NCBI GenBank assembly: GCA_009922685.1
Contig: RFVA01000016.1
Coordinates: forward strand, 1 to 45,137
Source of the DNA: Gammaproteobacteria bacterium
GTDB lineage: Bacteria; Pseudomonadota; Gammaproteobacteria; Methylococcales; Methylococcaceae
Direction of reading: 5' to 3'
DNA length: 45,137 nt
The notes beneath the pieces were generated by a model. It ran no database searches. It was not told where the DNA came from and saw only the letters and a program-made list of their open reading frames with translations. Shown piece after piece: positions 23,921 to 34,038 of the stretch (its first letter is position 1; every line of letters starts with the position of its first letter). A program made the translations under genes and the position numbers.

Positions 23921-25106
23921 CCTCCCCGATGAAAGGGGCCATTTCGGACCCTATGGTGGCGTCTTTGTTGCCGAGACCCTCATGGAGCCGATCGATGAGC
24001 TACGGACGGCTTACGAACGCTACATGAAGGATCCGGAGTTTCTCGCGGAACTCGATCGGGATCTTCAATACTACGTCGGGCGTCCCTCCCCGATTTATCA
24101 TGCCGAAAGGATGAGCCGCCATTTTGGTGGTGCTCAGATCTTTCTGAAACGGGAGGACCTTAACCATACCGGCGCCCATAAGGTCAACAACACCATCGGT
24201 CAGGCGCTCTTAGCGCAACGGATGGGGAAGACCCGCATCATCGCTGAAACCGGGGCTGGCCAGCATGGGGTGGCGACGGCGACCGTCGCCGCTCGCTTAG
24301 GCCTTGAATGCGTGGTCTACATGGGTGAGGTGGATGTAGCCAGGCAGGCTCCAAATGTCCTTCGGATGCGCCTTTTAGGGGCGACGGTGGTTCCGGTTTC
24401 TTCGGGTTCCAAAACGCTTAAGGATGCCCTCAATGAGGCCATGCGGGACTGGGTTACCCACGTCGATAATACGTTCTATATCATCGGGACGGTGGCAGGC
24501 CCTCATCCCTATCCTGCGATGGTCCGTGACTTTCAGTCGGTCATCGGTCGCGAATCGCGGGAACAAATGATGGCTCAGACCGGGCGACTGCCGGATGCTT
24601 TAATTGCCTGTGTTGGCGGTGGATCGAATGCCATTGGGCTCTTTCATCCCTTCATCGGCGATACCGAGGTCGCCATGTATGGGGTTGAGGCCGCCGGTGA
24701 TGGCATCGAGACGGGACGTCACTCGGCCCCGCTGTCGGCCGGACGTCCCGGGGTTCTCCATGGTAACCGGACGTATTTGATCGAAGACGATGATGGCGAA
24801 ATTATCGAGACGCATTCCATTTCGGCAGGTCTTGACTACCCGGGTGTGGGTCCTGAGCATGCTTGGCTAAAAGACATTGGGCGGGCCCACTATGTGGCGA
24901 TCACTGACACTGAGGCGATGGAAGGATTTCATGCCCTGACCCGGATGGAGGGGATTATTCCCGCCCTCGAATCGAGTCATGCCGTCGCTTATGCGATGAA
25001 ACTAGCGCCGACCCTTGATCGGGACCAGCAGATCCTGATTAATCTGTCAGGGCGCGGTGACAAGGATATCAATACCATTGCTGCCAGAGAGGGCATTACG
25101 CTGTGA
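23880..25106 (+). CDS. trpB: Tryptophan synthase beta subunit TrpB
   Basis: 408-residue PLP enzyme condensing indole with serine. [16 protein letters not shown] opens the conserved part. The PLP lysine is in [16 protein letters not shown], the catalytic Glu in [10 protein letters not shown], the phosphate loop is VGGGSNAIG, and the C-terminus has SGRGDKD. ATG 23880 with GAGG upstream is used; it lies within trpF and no later ATG precedes the conserved region. It overlaps trpA by 4 nt (GTGA), the usual coupled arrangement for subunits of one complex. Confidence 0.96.
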   Translation: MTLTTDFNTTEPYNLPDERGHFGPYGGVFVAETLMEPIDELRTAYERYMKDPEFLAELDRDLQYYVGRPSPIYHAERMSRHFGGAQIFLKREDLNHTGAHKVNNTIGQALLAQRMGKTRIIAETGAGQHGVATATVAARLGLECVVYMGEVDVARQAPNVLRMRLLGATVVPVSSGSKTLKDALNEAMRDWVTHVDNTFYIIGTVAGPHPYPAMVRDFQSVIGRESREQMMAQTGRLPDALIACVGGGSNAIGLFHPFIGDTEVAMYGVEAAGDGIETGRHSAPLSAGRPGVLHGNRTYLIEDDDGEIIETHSISAGLDYPGVGPEHAWLKDIGRAHYVAITDTEAMEGFHALTRMEGIIPALESSHAVAYAMKLAPTLDRDQQILINLSGRGDKDINTIAAREGITL

Positions 25107-25924
25107 GCCGACTCACCCAACGCTTCAATGATCTCCATGAAAGGGGACGCACCGCACTGATTCCCTTCATCACAGCGGGTGATCCTAATCCCTCGTTTAC
25201 CGTCCCGGCGCTGCATGCCCTGGTCAAAGCGGGTGCTGACATTATCGAGGTCGGCGTCCCCTTCTCGGACCCGATGGCCGATGGCCCGGTGATTCAAAGG
25301 GCCAGCGAACGCGCTTTGGCCCATAAGATGAGCCTTCGAAAGACCCTCGAACTGGTGCAGCAGTTTCGAAAGGACGATCAGGAGACACCGATCGTCTTAA
25401 TGGGCTATCTGAATCCGATTGAGGCGATGGGCTATGAAGCCTTTCGGGATCAGGCTCAGGCTTCAGGGGTTGATGGGGTCTTGACGGTTGATATGCCGCC
25501 TGAAGAGGCGAGCGAATTTTTAGAGCTTCTGAAGGCTTCGAATATTGATCCTATTTTTCTATTGGCGCCCAATAGTACCGAAGCCCGTATCCAGAAGATG
25601 GGCGCGATGGGCCGCGGTTATCTTTACTATGTTGCCCTCAAAGGGGTGACGGGAGCCGGTCACTTGGACCTCGCTAATGTTGAAAATAAACTGAAGGAGA
25701 TCCGGCAGTGGACGTCTTTGCCGCTGGCCGTCGGCTTTGGGGTCAAGAATGCTGAAACAGCGGCCGCTATCGGCCAGCTCTCGGAAGGGGTTGTGGTGGG
25801 TAGCGCGCTGGTCAGTCAAATTGAGGCGGCCCAAGAAGACCCCTCAGCCGCGCTGTTGGGCATGACAGACCTGATTTCTTCCATGCGCCATGCTTTGGAT
25901 GCAGCGTCTGGTTCTCTTGTCTGA
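25103..25924 (+). CDS. trpA: Tryptophan synthase alpha subunit TrpA
   Basis: 273-residue TIM-barrel subunit that cleaves indole-3-glycerol phosphate and channels indole to TrpB. Catalytic Glu and the substrate motif are in [20 protein letters not shown], the second catalytic Asp in [12 protein letters not shown], and the phosphate loops are [11 protein letters not shown] and [12 protein letters not shown] start overlaps the trpB stop as GTGA. accD follows after an 18-nt gap. No trpE, D or C genes lie in the window, so the pathway is split in this genome. Confidence 0.96.
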   Translation: MSRLTQRFNDLHERGRTALIPFITAGDPNPSFTVPALHALVKAGADIIEVGVPFSDPMADGPVIQRASERALAHKMSLRKTLELVQQFRKDDQETPIVLMGYLNPIEAMGYEAFRDQAQASGVDGVLTVDMPPEEASEFLELLKASNIDPIFLLAPNSTEARIQKMGAMGRGYLYYVALKGVTGAGHLDLANVENKLKEIRQWTSLPLAVGFGVKNAETAAAIGQLSEGVVVGSALVSQIEAAQEDPSAALLGMTDLISSMRHALDAASGSLV

Positions 25925-25942
25925 TTATTGGAGAAGTTGATT

Positions 25943-26863
25943 GTGAGCTGGTTTCATAAACTGGTCCCCTCGAAGATTCGGACCGAGGCTTCGACCAAAG
26001 GAACGATTCCTGAGGGCCTTTGGAGTAAGTGCCCGAGTTGCAATGCCATTCTTTATCGTTCTGAGGTAGATCGCCATCAGTCGGTCTGTGCAAAGTGTGG
26101 CCACCACATGCGCCTCAGCGCCAGGAAGCGGCTGCATGCTTTCCTTGATCCTGGCAATCGGATGGAGCTTGCGGAATCCTTGGTCTCGGTCGATGTATTG
26201 AAATTCAAGGACAGCAAAAAATATAAAGATCGTCTCCTGCAGGCTCAGAAGGCCTCCGGTGAAAAAGACGCCTTGATCGTTGTTGCCGGCCATCTTGAGG
26301 GTCGTCCTTTGGTCGCCGCCGCGTTTAATTTCGAATTTATGGGCGGGTCGATGGGCTCTGTGGTGGGTGAGCGATTTGTCCGCGGCGTCAACCACTGCGT
26401 GGACCATCGGGTGCCCCTAGTGGTTTTTTCTGCCAGTGGCGGCGCCAGAATGCAGGAGTCCCTCTTATCGCTGTTTCAAATGGCCAAGACCAGTGCCGCC
26501 CTCGCCCGCATGGCCAAAGCGGGGGTTCCCTTTATCTCGGTGATGACTGATCCAACGATGGGCGGCGTTTCAGCGAGCCTTGCGATGCTGGGTGATATCA
26601 ATATTGGTGAGCCGGGTGCCCTGATTGGTTTTGCAGGTCCGAGGGTCATTGAGCAGACCGTTAGGGAAAAGCTCCCAGAAGGGTTTCAGCGCAGCGAGTT
26701 CCTCTTAGATCATGGGGCCATCGACATGATTGTTGATCGTCGAGAAATGCGGACCACGATCGCCTCCTTATTGGCCCACCTCATGGCCGATACCGGGGCC
26801 CCTTATACGGATGATCAGCGCCTCATGCTGAGTCCCGCCGAAGACTCTCAAAACGCCCACTGA
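25943..26863 (+). CDS. accD: Acetyl-CoA carboxylase carboxyltransferase beta subunit AccD
   Basis: 306-residue beta subunit of the carboxyltransferase that makes malonyl-CoA. It has an N-terminal four-Cys zinc ribbon (CPSC and CAKCGHH at about 30-55), then [55 protein letters not shown] and [20 protein letters not shown], all canonical. GTG 25943 (MSWFHKL) with GGAGAAG upstream matches the family start; a TTG at 25928 is in frame but less likely. folC follows after 3 nt. Confidence 0.96.
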   Translation: MSWFHKLVPSKIRTEASTKGTIPEGLWSKCPSCNAILYRSEVDRHQSVCAKCGHHMRLSARKRLHAFLDPGNRMELAESLVSVDVLKFKDSKKYKDRLLQAQKASGEKDALIVVAGHLEGRPLVAAAFNFEFMGGSMGSVVGERFVRGVNHCVDHRVPLVVFSASGGARMQESLLSLFQMAKTSAALARMAKAGVPFISVMTDPTMGGVSASLAMLGDINIGEPGALIGFAGPRVIEQTVREKLPEGFQRSEFLLDHGAIDMIVDRREMRTTIASLLAHLMADTGAPYTDDQRLMLSPAEDSQNAH

Positions 26864-26866
26864 TCC

Positions 26867-28156
26867 ATGGCCTTTCAATCCCTGGCCGACTGGTTGGCCT
26901 GGCAGGAGACCCTCCATCCACAGACCATTGATATGGGTCTAACACGGGTGAAAAGGGTTTTGGAGCGGATGCAGCTTGCCGATGCATCCAAACTGACCAT
27001 CAGTGTGGCTGGTACCAATGGCAAGGGGTCGTGTGTGGCGATGCTCGATGCGATCCTAAGGGCCGGCGGTTATCGGGTGGGTATCTACACCTCACCTCAT
27101 CTTCTGAAATACAACGAACGGATCCGTATCGATGGTCAGCCGGTCAGCGACGAGCGCATCATGGCGGCCTTTACCCGGATCGAACAGGCCCGTGAAGGGG
27201 TGTCGTTAAGTTTTTTCGAATTCGGAACCTTGGCAGCACTCGAGCTTTTTGCCGAGGAAAACCTCGATGTCAGAATCCTTGAAGTCGGTCTGGGTGGGCG
27301 GCTTGATGCCGTCAATATCGTTGATGCTGATGTGGCCCTGATGGCCAGCATCGATATCGACCATAGCGAGTGGCTGGGCCATACCCGCGAAGCGATTGGG
27401 CTTGAGAAAGCAGGTATCGCGAGAAAGGATCGTCCTGTCGTCCTTGGAGATCCTAAGGTCCCCTCGGCCGTCCTTGATCATTTAAAGGCTCTTGGCGCCT
27501 TGATTTATAGACAAGGCGTCGACTTCCATGGGCGGCCGGAACCCGATGGCTGGCGGTTTGAAGACCGGAATGGGGGGATTGAAGAGCGGCTTCCATGGCC
27601 TTCGATACCGGGTGATCATCAGATTCTCAATGCGGCAGCCGTGCTGCAATGTCTGAGATTAATTGAAGACACTTTTCCCATCAGCGCCAAGGTCCTGGCT
27701 CAGGGGCTGCAGGCGGTCCTGCTCCCTGGGCGTTTTCAGCGCTTTGACGGGACAATTCCGGTGCTCATCGATGTCGCTCATAACCCTGAAGCCGTGACGA
27801 GCCTTGCAAAGCATCTCCTTAAGTATTATCCAACGGTCCGGGTTCGTGTGGTCTTTGCTGTGATGCGGGATAAGGATATCCAGCAGATGGTGGGTATTAT
27901 CGGGGGTCTGATTGAAGCCTGGTATCTCGCCCCCCTTAGGATGCAGCGAGCGGCGAGCCCTGAAGAAATTGCTGAAATCCTCCATAATGCGGGTGTGGAA
28001 AAGGTGATGACTGGATTCGATGATGTTCCTCTGGCCGTTAAGGCGGCACAAAAGGCTTCATCACCCGGTGACATGGTGTTGGTGTTTGGTTCTTTTTTTC
28101 TGGTTTCTGACTACTTGGCGCTGGTCGCCGGACAGGGGGGAGAGGGTAATGGATGA
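26867..28156 (+). CDS. folC: Dihydrofolate/folylpolyglutamate synthase FolC
   Basis: 429-residue Mur-ligase-type enzyme that adds glutamate to dihydropteroate and to folates. The P-loop is ISVAGTNGKGSCVAML (about 44-59), followed by YTSPHLLKYNERIRIDG, VGLGGRLDAVNIVD, DHSEWLG and IDVAHNPEAV, the expected order of ATP, folate and amino-acid sites. It overlaps the dedD start by 8 nt. The position after accD is the standard arrangement. Confidence 0.95.
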   Translation: MAFQSLADWLAWQETLHPQTIDMGLTRVKRVLERMQLADASKLTISVAGTNGKGSCVAMLDAILRAGGYRVGIYTSPHLLKYNERIRIDGQPVSDERIMAAFTRIEQAREGVSLSFFEFGTLAALELFAEENLDVRILEVGLGGRLDAVNIVDADVALMASIDIDHSEWLGHTREAIGLEKAGIARKDRPVVLGDPKVPSAVLDHLKALGALIYRQGVDFHGRPEPDGWRFEDRNGGIEERLPWPSIPGDHQILNAAAVLQCLRLIEDTFPISAKVLAQGLQAVLLPGRFQRFDGTIPVLIDVAHNPEAVTSLAKHLLKYYPTVRVRVVFAVMRDKDIQQMVGIIGGLIEAWYLAPLRMQRAASPEEIAEILHNAGVEKVMTGFDDVPLAVKAAQKASSPGDMVLVFGSFFLVSDYLALVAGQGGEGNG

Positions 28157-29051
28157 AGACTTAAAGCGACGACTCATCGGTGCGGCCATCGTATCGGTCC
28201 TTCTGATCGTGATTGTTCCTTACTTCTTCGAAGATAAGGATGGAAAGAAAAAAGAGGACCTACCAGAGGCTATGGTGGCTCAGTCCTTGGCGCTTCCTGG
28301 TGCCATTGAACCCTCAGGAGAGGCTGTTTCTGAACCCGAAGAGGATGAATCTCAACCCATCCAGGCGCCTCCAACACCCAAGAAACGAAAATACGAGATG
28401 GTGCCTTTGACCGATGAAACACCGGCTAAGGCCACCAAGGCGGAGTCAGGGGTTCAAAAAGTGATGCCGGCGGAAGCGGATGACGATGCTGAAATCCCCA
28501 TGAAGCCGATGCCAAGAGAGATACCAGCCAGCGCATCGACCCCCCCTGAGTCGGCCAAGAAATCAAGACCGGTGGCGGCTTCATCCCCGGCAGTTTCAAG
28601 CGACCATGCGGCGACGGTCAGCAAACCCAAGCCATCCACCCCAAAGGATCGTGAGAAGCCAGCAGCGAAAAAGCCCGAGCCTTCCGAGGGGATGAAAACG
28701 GGAACACATTCCCCTGAAGCGGCCCCCAAGAGCCAGAAGAAGACCGCTCCGGCCACACAAGATCCGGTTAAAAAACCAGGGGTGGCCAGCGCCCCCTCAG
28801 CGCCGGCCAGTCACCCCTCGGCCTATCTCGTTCAAGCAGGAACCTTCAGTGATGAAAATAATGCAAGAACCCTTGCTGAGAAGATAAAAAAGCGGAATCT
28901 CCCGGTGAGGGTGCAGACGATTGAGACCTCCAATGGGAAGATCTACCGGGTGACGGTCGGCCCTGGATTTGATCATCAAAAAGCGGAGCAGGTCCAAAAG
29001 CAACTCTCGGAGCAAGATGGCGTTAAGGGAATGATCTTGCAGACCCATTGA
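28149..29051 (+). CDS. dedD: SPOR-domain protein, DedD-like
   Basis: 300-residue inner-membrane cell-division protein. A short cytoplasmic start (MDEDLKRRLIG) is followed by one membrane helix (AAIVSVLLIVIVPYFF) and a long Pro/Lys/Ala-rich periplasmic linker (about 35-215). A C-terminal SPOR domain (AYLVQAGTFSDENNARTLAE through GMILQ, about 222-297) binds denuded septal peptidoglycan. ATG 28149 with GAGGG upstream overlaps folC; earlier starts lie inside folC. The position between folC and cvpA is characteristic of DedD. Confidence 0.9.
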   Translation: MDEDLKRRLIGAAIVSVLLIVIVPYFFEDKDGKKKEDLPEAMVAQSLALPGAIEPSGEAVSEPEEDESQPIQAPPTPKKRKYEMVPLTDETPAKATKAESGVQKVMPAEADDDAEIPMKPMPREIPASASTPPESAKKSRPVAASSPAVSSDHAATVSKPKPSTPKDREKPAAKKPEPSEGMKTGTHSPEAAPKSQKKTAPATQDPVKKPGVASAPSAPASHPSAYLVQAGTFSDENNARTLAEKIKKRNLPVRVQTIETSNGKIYRVTVGPGFDHQKAEQVQKQLSEQDGVKGMILQTH

Positions 29052-29100
29052 AGATCTTAAAGCATGGTCGAGGCATCAAAAACCAAGGAACACACGGCTG

Positions 29101-29613
29101 ATGATCCCGTTTAATTGGGTGGATGGGGTGATGATCGCCGTGATGGGGATCTCGGGTCTCGTGGGACTGTTTAGGGGGCTGGTCAAGGAAGTGGTGTCTT
29201 TGATGGCCTGGGGCGTTGCGATCTGGGCGGGGATTCGTTTCAGTCCAGCCCTAGCGGTTTCGCTTGAATCCATAATCCCCTCGCCGACGGCACGGGTTGC
29301 AGCAGCCTTTGGTCTTCTCTTTATCTTGACCTTGATTCTTGCGGGAATGCTCGGTTTTATCCTGACAAGGCTCCTTGAATCGACCGGACTTTCAGGGATT
29401 GATCGGCTCGCAGGCCTCCTCTTTGGGATCGCACGCGGCGCGCTTTTGATCACCGTATTGGTCTTCCTAGCGAGGACCACCCCACTCCCTAAGGAGCCGC
29501 TTTGGCAGTCATCACAGCTGATTCCCTTGTTCCAGAATATGGCGCTTTGGCTCGAATCCCATCTCCCCCCAGGATTCGTACCTAAGCTTGAACAACGAAC
29601 TTCTTCTCACTGA
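29101..29613 (+). CDS. cvpA: CvpA family membrane protein
   Basis: 170-residue inner-membrane protein with four hydrophobic segments ([22 protein letters not shown] at the start, then [27 protein letters not shown] and [16 protein letters not shown]). This is the CvpA/colicin V production family, linked to envelope homeostasis and sitting upstream of purF as in E. coli. AAGGA lies about 11 nt before ATG 29101. purF follows after 20 nt. Confidence 0.9.
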   Translation: MIPFNWVDGVMIAVMGISGLVGLFRGLVKEVVSLMAWGVAIWAGIRFSPALAVSLESIIPSPTARVAAAFGLLFILTLILAGMLGFILTRLLESTGLSGIDRLAGLLFGIARGALLITVLVFLARTTPLPKEPLWQSSQLIPLFQNMALWLESHLPPGFVPKLEQRTSSH

Positions 29614-29633
29614 ACCAACGAGCCGCTATTGAT

Positions 29634-31142
29634 ATGTGTGGTATTGCAGGGATTGTCTCTTCAAGGGATGTGAATCAGGAGCTCTATGAGGCCCTGACCG
29701 TTCTTCAACACCGGGGCCAGGACGCCGCGGGTATTGTGACCTGTGAAGGTGACAAGTTTCATTTAAGAAAAGGCAGTGGCCTGGTTCGGGACGTCTTTCA
29801 CACCCGACATATGGTGAACCTCAGAGGCAGCATGGGGATTGCCCATGTTCGTTACCCCACTGCGGGCTGTACCAGCACCGCGGAGGCACAACCTTTTTAC
29901 GTCAATTCACCCTATGGCATCACGCTGGCGCACAATGGCAATCTGACCAATGCGGAAGCGCTCAAGAAGGAGCTCTTCCTGCAAGATCAGCGGCATCTCA
30001 ATACGGATTCGGACTCTGAGGTCCTGTTGAATGTTTTTGCCCACGAACTGCATGAGATTGGGAAGCTTCGCATCACGCCGAGTGATGTGTTTAGAGCCGT
30101 GTCTGCTGTCCACCAGCGCTGTCGGGGTGCCTATTCTGTGGTGGCGATGATTACCGGTTTTGGCGTACTCGCCTTCCGCGACCCCCACGGAATTAGGCCC
30201 TTAGTCTATGGCGAGAGGAAGACCGATCAGGGGATGGATTATATGTTCGCCTCCGAGAGTGTGGCGCTTGATGTCCTTGGATTTACCACGGTTCGTAATG
30301 TCGCTCCTGGTGAAGCTATTTTTATCGAGCGGAATGGGACCCTCCATCATCAGCAGTGCGCCAAGGACACTCGCTTGTCACCCTGTATTTTCGAGTACGT
30401 CTACTTTGCCCGGCCCGATTCGATTCTTGACAATATCTCGGTCTACAAGGCACGGCGCCGGATGGGCGACAAACTCGCTGACAAGATCCAGAAGCTAAGA
30501 CCCGATCATGACATTGATGTCGTGATTCCGATTCCCGACACCAGTCGGACCTCCGCTCTTCAGTTAGCCAACAAATTGGGTATCAAATTTCGGGAAGGTT
30601 TTATTAAAAACCGCTATATCGGCCGGACGTTCATCATGCCCGGGCAGCTCTTAAGGAAGAAATCGGTTCGCCAGAAGCTGAATGCCATCGGGATGGAATT
30701 TAAGGGACGCAATGTACTGTTGGTGGATGATTCGATTGTTCGTGGCACCACCTCTGAGCAGATCATTCAGATGGCTCGTGATGCGGGGGCGAACAAAGTC
30801 TATTTCGCCTCGGCCGCGCCACCGGTCCGTTACCCCAATGTTTACGGCATCGACATGCCGGCTGCCGAGGAATTGATTGCGCATGACCGCTCCGAGGCTG
30901 AAGTCGAAAAGGCCTTGGGTTGTGATTGGCTGATCTATCAAGATCTAAATGACCTGATTGCGGCGGTTCAGCGCGGCAACCCGGACATCAAGCAGTTTGA
31001 TACGTCCTGTTTTGATGGACGTTATGTCACCGGTGATGTGAATCAGGCTTATCTCGATCGCTTGAGCGACCATCGCAATGATCGGGCTAAGCTGAAGCGA
31101 GAAGGGTCAGATAGCACGATCGGGCTCCACAACGCGGGATAG
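29634..31142 (+). CDS. purF: Amidophosphoribosyltransferase PurF
   Basis: 502-residue first enzyme of purine synthesis. After removal of Met the nucleophile Cys is N-terminal (MCGIAGIVS); there is no propeptide. The glutaminase domain has [18 protein letters not shown] and [10 protein letters not shown]. The phosphoribosyltransferase domain has [18 protein letters not shown] and [16 protein letters not shown]. Length matches the E. coli type (505). It is in the operon with cvpA and metZ. Confidence 0.97.
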   Translation: MCGIAGIVSSRDVNQELYEALTVLQHRGQDAAGIVTCEGDKFHLRKGSGLVRDVFHTRHMVNLRGSMGIAHVRYPTAGCTSTAEAQPFYVNSPYGITLAHNGNLTNAEALKKELFLQDQRHLNTDSDSEVLLNVFAHELHEIGKLRITPSDVFRAVSAVHQRCRGAYSVVAMITGFGVLAFRDPHGIRPLVYGERKTDQGMDYMFASESVALDVLGFTTVRNVAPGEAIFIERNGTLHHQQCAKDTRLSPCIFEYVYFARPDSILDNISVYKARRRMGDKLADKIQKLRPDHDIDVVIPIPDTSRTSALQLANKLGIKFREGFIKNRYIGRTFIMPGQLLRKKSVRQKLNAIGMEFKGRNVLLVDDSIVRGTTSEQIIQMARDAGANKVYFASAAPPVRYPNVYGIDMPAAEELIAHDRSEAEVEKALGCDWLIYQDLNDLIAAVQRGNPDIKQFDTSCFDGRYVTGDVNQAYLDRLSDHRNDRAKLKREGSDSTIGLHNAG

Positions 31143-31153
31143 GAACGATAGCC

Positions 31154-32335
31154 ATGGACGACATTGATTGGAGCGATTATCACCCTGAAACGAGAGCGAT
31201 TCGGGCTGGACAACATAGGACGCCGGAAGGGGAGCATGCCGAGCCGATTTTCCCGACCTCAAGCTATGTCTTTCAATCTGCCGAGGAAGCTGCGCTGAGG
31301 TTCTCGGGTAAAACGCCCGGTAATATCTATTCAAGATTCACTAACCCCACGGTCAGGACCTTTGAGGAGCGCCTCGCGGCGCTTGAGGGAGGGGAGCGTT
31401 GTCTCGCCATGGCTTCTGGGATGGCGGCGATCGCGAGCATGGCCTTTGGCCTTCTTAAAGCCGGCGATCATGTCGTCTGCTCGAGGAGCGTGTTTGGTAA
31501 TACCGTCCTTCTTTTTCAGAACTTCCTTGGGAAGTTCGGTGTTGAGACGACCTTTGTCAAGTTGACGGACCTCTCGGCCTGGGAGGCTGCGATGCGGCCC
31601 AATACGAGACTTTTAGTCCTTGAAACACCCTCAAATCCCCTGACCGAGATTGCGGATATTCGGCAGTTGGCGACCTTGGCCCATGATCATGGGGCTCTCC
31701 TCGCGGTCGATAATTGTTTTTGTACGCCCGCCCTCCAGCGACCCTTGGAGATGGGTGCCGACCTGATTATTCACTCGGCGACCAAATACCTCGATGGTCA
31801 AGGACGCTGTGTGGGGGGCGCCTTGGTGGGCAGTCACGAATTGCTGGAAAAGGGGATTTATCCCTTCTTGAGAACCGGTGGCCCTGCGATGAGTCCCTTT
31901 AATGCCTGGGTATTCCTAAAAGGCCTTGAAACGTTAAATCTTAGGATGCGCGCTCACAGCGAAAACGCTCAAAAACTGGCAGAATGGCTTAAAGAGCAAT
32001 CCTTTGTCCGCAAAGTCTATTATCCAGGGCTCGATAGCCACCCCCAGGCGGCCTTGGCAAAAAGCCAGCAGTCCCAAGGCGGCGGGATCGTGAGCTTTGA
32101 GGTGGACGGCGGGCGGGAGGGCGCTTGGGCGATGATTGATCACACCAAGATGCTCTCGATTACGGCCAATCTGGGTGACGTCAAAACCACGATCACGCAC
32201 CCTGCAACGACCACCCACGGTCGTCTCACCGATCCAGAGCGACAGGCCGCAGGCATCACCGAAGGACTAATTCGGATTGCAGTGGGTCTCGAGCACATGG
32301 ATGATATTAAAAATGATTTGTTGCGTGGGCTTTAG
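31154..32335 (+). CDS. metZ: O-succinylhomoserine sulfhydrylase MetZ
   Basis: 393-residue PLP enzyme making homocysteine from an O-acylhomoserine and sulfide. It begins with TRAIRAGQHRTPEGEHAEPIFPTSSYVF. The PLP Lys is in IHSATKYLDGQGRCVGGA, with YSRFTNPTV, ASGMAAI, ETPSNPL and AVDNCF around the cofactor. The C-terminus SITANLGDVKTTITHPATTTHG is typical of MetZ. It directly uses the sulfide made from sulfate brought in by CysTWA, which links this operon to the sulfur genes elsewhere in the window. A transsulfuration enzyme (MetB) is less likely from the motifs and context. Confidence 0.93.
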   Translation: MDDIDWSDYHPETRAIRAGQHRTPEGEHAEPIFPTSSYVFQSAEEAALRFSGKTPGNIYSRFTNPTVRTFEERLAALEGGERCLAMASGMAAIASMAFGLLKAGDHVVCSRSVFGNTVLLFQNFLGKFGVETTFVKLTDLSAWEAAMRPNTRLLVLETPSNPLTEIADIRQLATLAHDHGALLAVDNCFCTPALQRPLEMGADLIIHSATKYLDGQGRCVGGALVGSHELLEKGIYPFLRTGGPAMSPFNAWVFLKGLETLNLRMRAHSENAQKLAEWLKEQSFVRKVYYPGLDSHPQAALAKSQQSQGGGIVSFEVDGGREGAWAMIDHTKMLSITANLGDVKTTITHPATTTHGRLTDPERQAAGITEGLIRIAVGLEHMDDIKNDLLRGL

Positions 32336-32380
32336 CGGCTAAGCCTCGCGTAAACGAGTTTTAACTAATAATAAGACGTT

Positions 32381-33730
32381 ATGAAAGTCACGATTTTTGG
32401 ATCCGGCTATGTTGGCCTGGTGACGGGGGCTTGTCTTGCCGAAGTCGGCAACGACGTGGTGTGTGTGGATATTGATCAGGCGAAGATTGATCGTTTGAAT
32501 CGGGGTGAAATCCCGATACACGAACCGGGCCTTGATCTCATGATTGCAGGCAATCGGGAGGCCGGTCGCCTTCATTTCACCACCGATATCGATGAAGGCG
32601 TTCGCCATGGCCTTTTTCAATTTATTGCCGTGGGCACACCACCGGATGAAGATGGCTCGGCGGATCTTCAGTACGTGACGGCCGTTGCCCGGAGTATCGG
32701 TGAGAGAATGAACGACTACCGGATCGTCGTTAATAAATCGACGGTGCCCGTCGGGACCGCAGATCGCGTCCGCTTGACGATCGAATCTGCGCTGTCGGAT
32801 CGTCAGGCCAAGATCGAATTCGATGTCGTTTCTAATCCTGAGTTTCTCAAAGAAGGCGCGGCGATCGAAGATTTCATGAAACCCGATCGTATCGTGATTG
32901 GAACCGATAATCCAAGAACGACCGAACTTTTGAGGGCCCTTTACGCCCCCTTCAACCGTAATCATGATCGTCTGGTTTGCATGGATATCCGTTCAGCAGA
33001 ACTCACCAAATATGCGGCCAATGCGATGCTGGCGACGAAGATCAGCTTTATGAATGAGCTGGCGAATTTGGCAGAACGTTTGGGGGCTGATATCGAGAAG
33101 GTTCGGGTCGGTATCGGCTCAGACCCAAGGATCGGCTATCACTTCATTTATCCCGGCTGTGGTTATGGGGGTTCCTGTTTCCCAAAGGACGTCAAGGCCT
33201 TAGAAAGAACCGCGCGCGATGTTGAGTACTCTGCTCAACTCTTAAAAGCCGTTGAGGATGTCAATCAGCGACAGAAACTCAGGCTTTTTGAGAAAGTCGT
33301 TGCTTATTTCAACGGGGATCTTGAAGGAAAAACCTTTGCCATCTGGGGTTTGGCCTTCAAGCCGAATACCGATGACATGCGAGAGGCCTCTAGCCGGACC
33401 CTGATTGAGCAGCTCCTTGGAAAGGGTGCAAGGGTCAGGGCCTTTGATCCGGTGGCGATGGAGGAGGCTCGGCGGATTTTTGTTGATCAGCCTGAACTCC
33501 AGCTGGTCAAAGGCCCTGAAGAGGCGCTGCAAGGAGCGGATGCGTTAGTGATTGTGACCGAATGGAATGTCTTTAGGAGTCCCGATTTCGATCTGATCAA
33601 GGCAACCCTCACCCATCCGGCGATCTTTGATGGTCGTAATCTCTATGATCCGGTCTCCCTGAAGGCGATGGGCTTTGAATATTTCGGAATTGGCCGCGGC
33701 GATTCCGTTCGGGTTCCCCTGAACGGATGA
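32381..33730 (+). CDS. ugd: UDP-glucose 6-dehydrogenase
   Basis: 449-residue NAD-dependent enzyme making UDP-glucuronate, a precursor of acidic surface polysaccharides. The NAD site is [21 protein letters not shown]. Catalytic Cys lies in [16 protein letters not shown] (about 260), and the C-terminal UDP-binding domain has [17 protein letters not shown]. It follows metZ by 45 nt and overlaps the next small gene by 4 nt (ATGA). The neighbouring minus-strand dTDP-rhamnose genes suggest a shared theme of surface sugars. Confidence 0.96.
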   Translation: MKVTIFGSGYVGLVTGACLAEVGNDVVCVDIDQAKIDRLNRGEIPIHEPGLDLMIAGNREAGRLHFTTDIDEGVRHGLFQFIAVGTPPDEDGSADLQYVTAVARSIGERMNDYRIVVNKSTVPVGTADRVRLTIESALSDRQAKIEFDVVSNPEFLKEGAAIEDFMKPDRIVIGTDNPRTTELLRALYAPFNRNHDRLVCMDIRSAELTKYAANAMLATKISFMNELANLAERLGADIEKVRVGIGSDPRIGYHFIYPGCGYGGSCFPKDVKALERTARDVEYSAQLLKAVEDVNQRQKLRLFEKVVAYFNGDLEGKTFAIWGLAFKPNTDDMREASSRTLIEQLLGKGARVRAFDPVAMEEARRIFVDQPELQLVKGPEEALQGADALVIVTEWNVFRSPDFDLIKATLTHPAIFDGRNLYDPVSLKAMGFEYFGIGRGDSVRVPLNG

Positions 33731-34020
33731 CCGATCACAGAGCTAGAGGCTCAAGCGACCAGGAGGCTGAATGGGAGGCGATTCGAGCCCGCGGCAGGAA
33801 CGCCTATATTTGGTCACACGGCGTTTTAAGGTGGGGGGGATTCATGTTGTTCTTTTCCCTTGGCGTCTTCCAGTACGCCCATTTCGGACATCCTTTCAGT
33901 CTTGAAGGCAATTGGAAGCTTCGTTTTATGGCGGCGCTTTTGACCTGGACGTTTGTGGGCTATGCCTACGGACGTTCTTCGTGGGCGAAAAAGTCTCGTG
34001 ATGCTCAAGGGGATCGCTAG
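33727..34020 (+). CDS. Small hypothetical membrane protein overlapping ugd
   Basis: 97 residues, unrecognised. A charged N-terminus ([20 protein letters not shown]) is followed by two hydrophobic segments ([19 protein letters not shown] and [16 protein letters not shown]) and a Lys/Arg-rich tail. ATG overlaps the ugd stop (ATGA), so it is probably translated by coupling. It is convergent with dnaE after 18 nt and may be the last gene of the truA-ugd operon. Function unknown. Confidence 0.7.
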   Translation: MTDHRARGSSDQEAEWEAIRARGRNAYIWSHGVLRWGGFMLFFSLGVFQYAHFGHPFSLEGNWKLRFMAALLTWTFVGYAYGRSSWAKKSRDAQGDR

Positions 34021-34038
34021 AGGGTTTTTAGCGGCCGG

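Noticed and set aside
32339-32965. Minus-strand open frame of 208 codons opposite ugd
   Set aside because: It covers the NAD-binding part of ugd and shows no family features.
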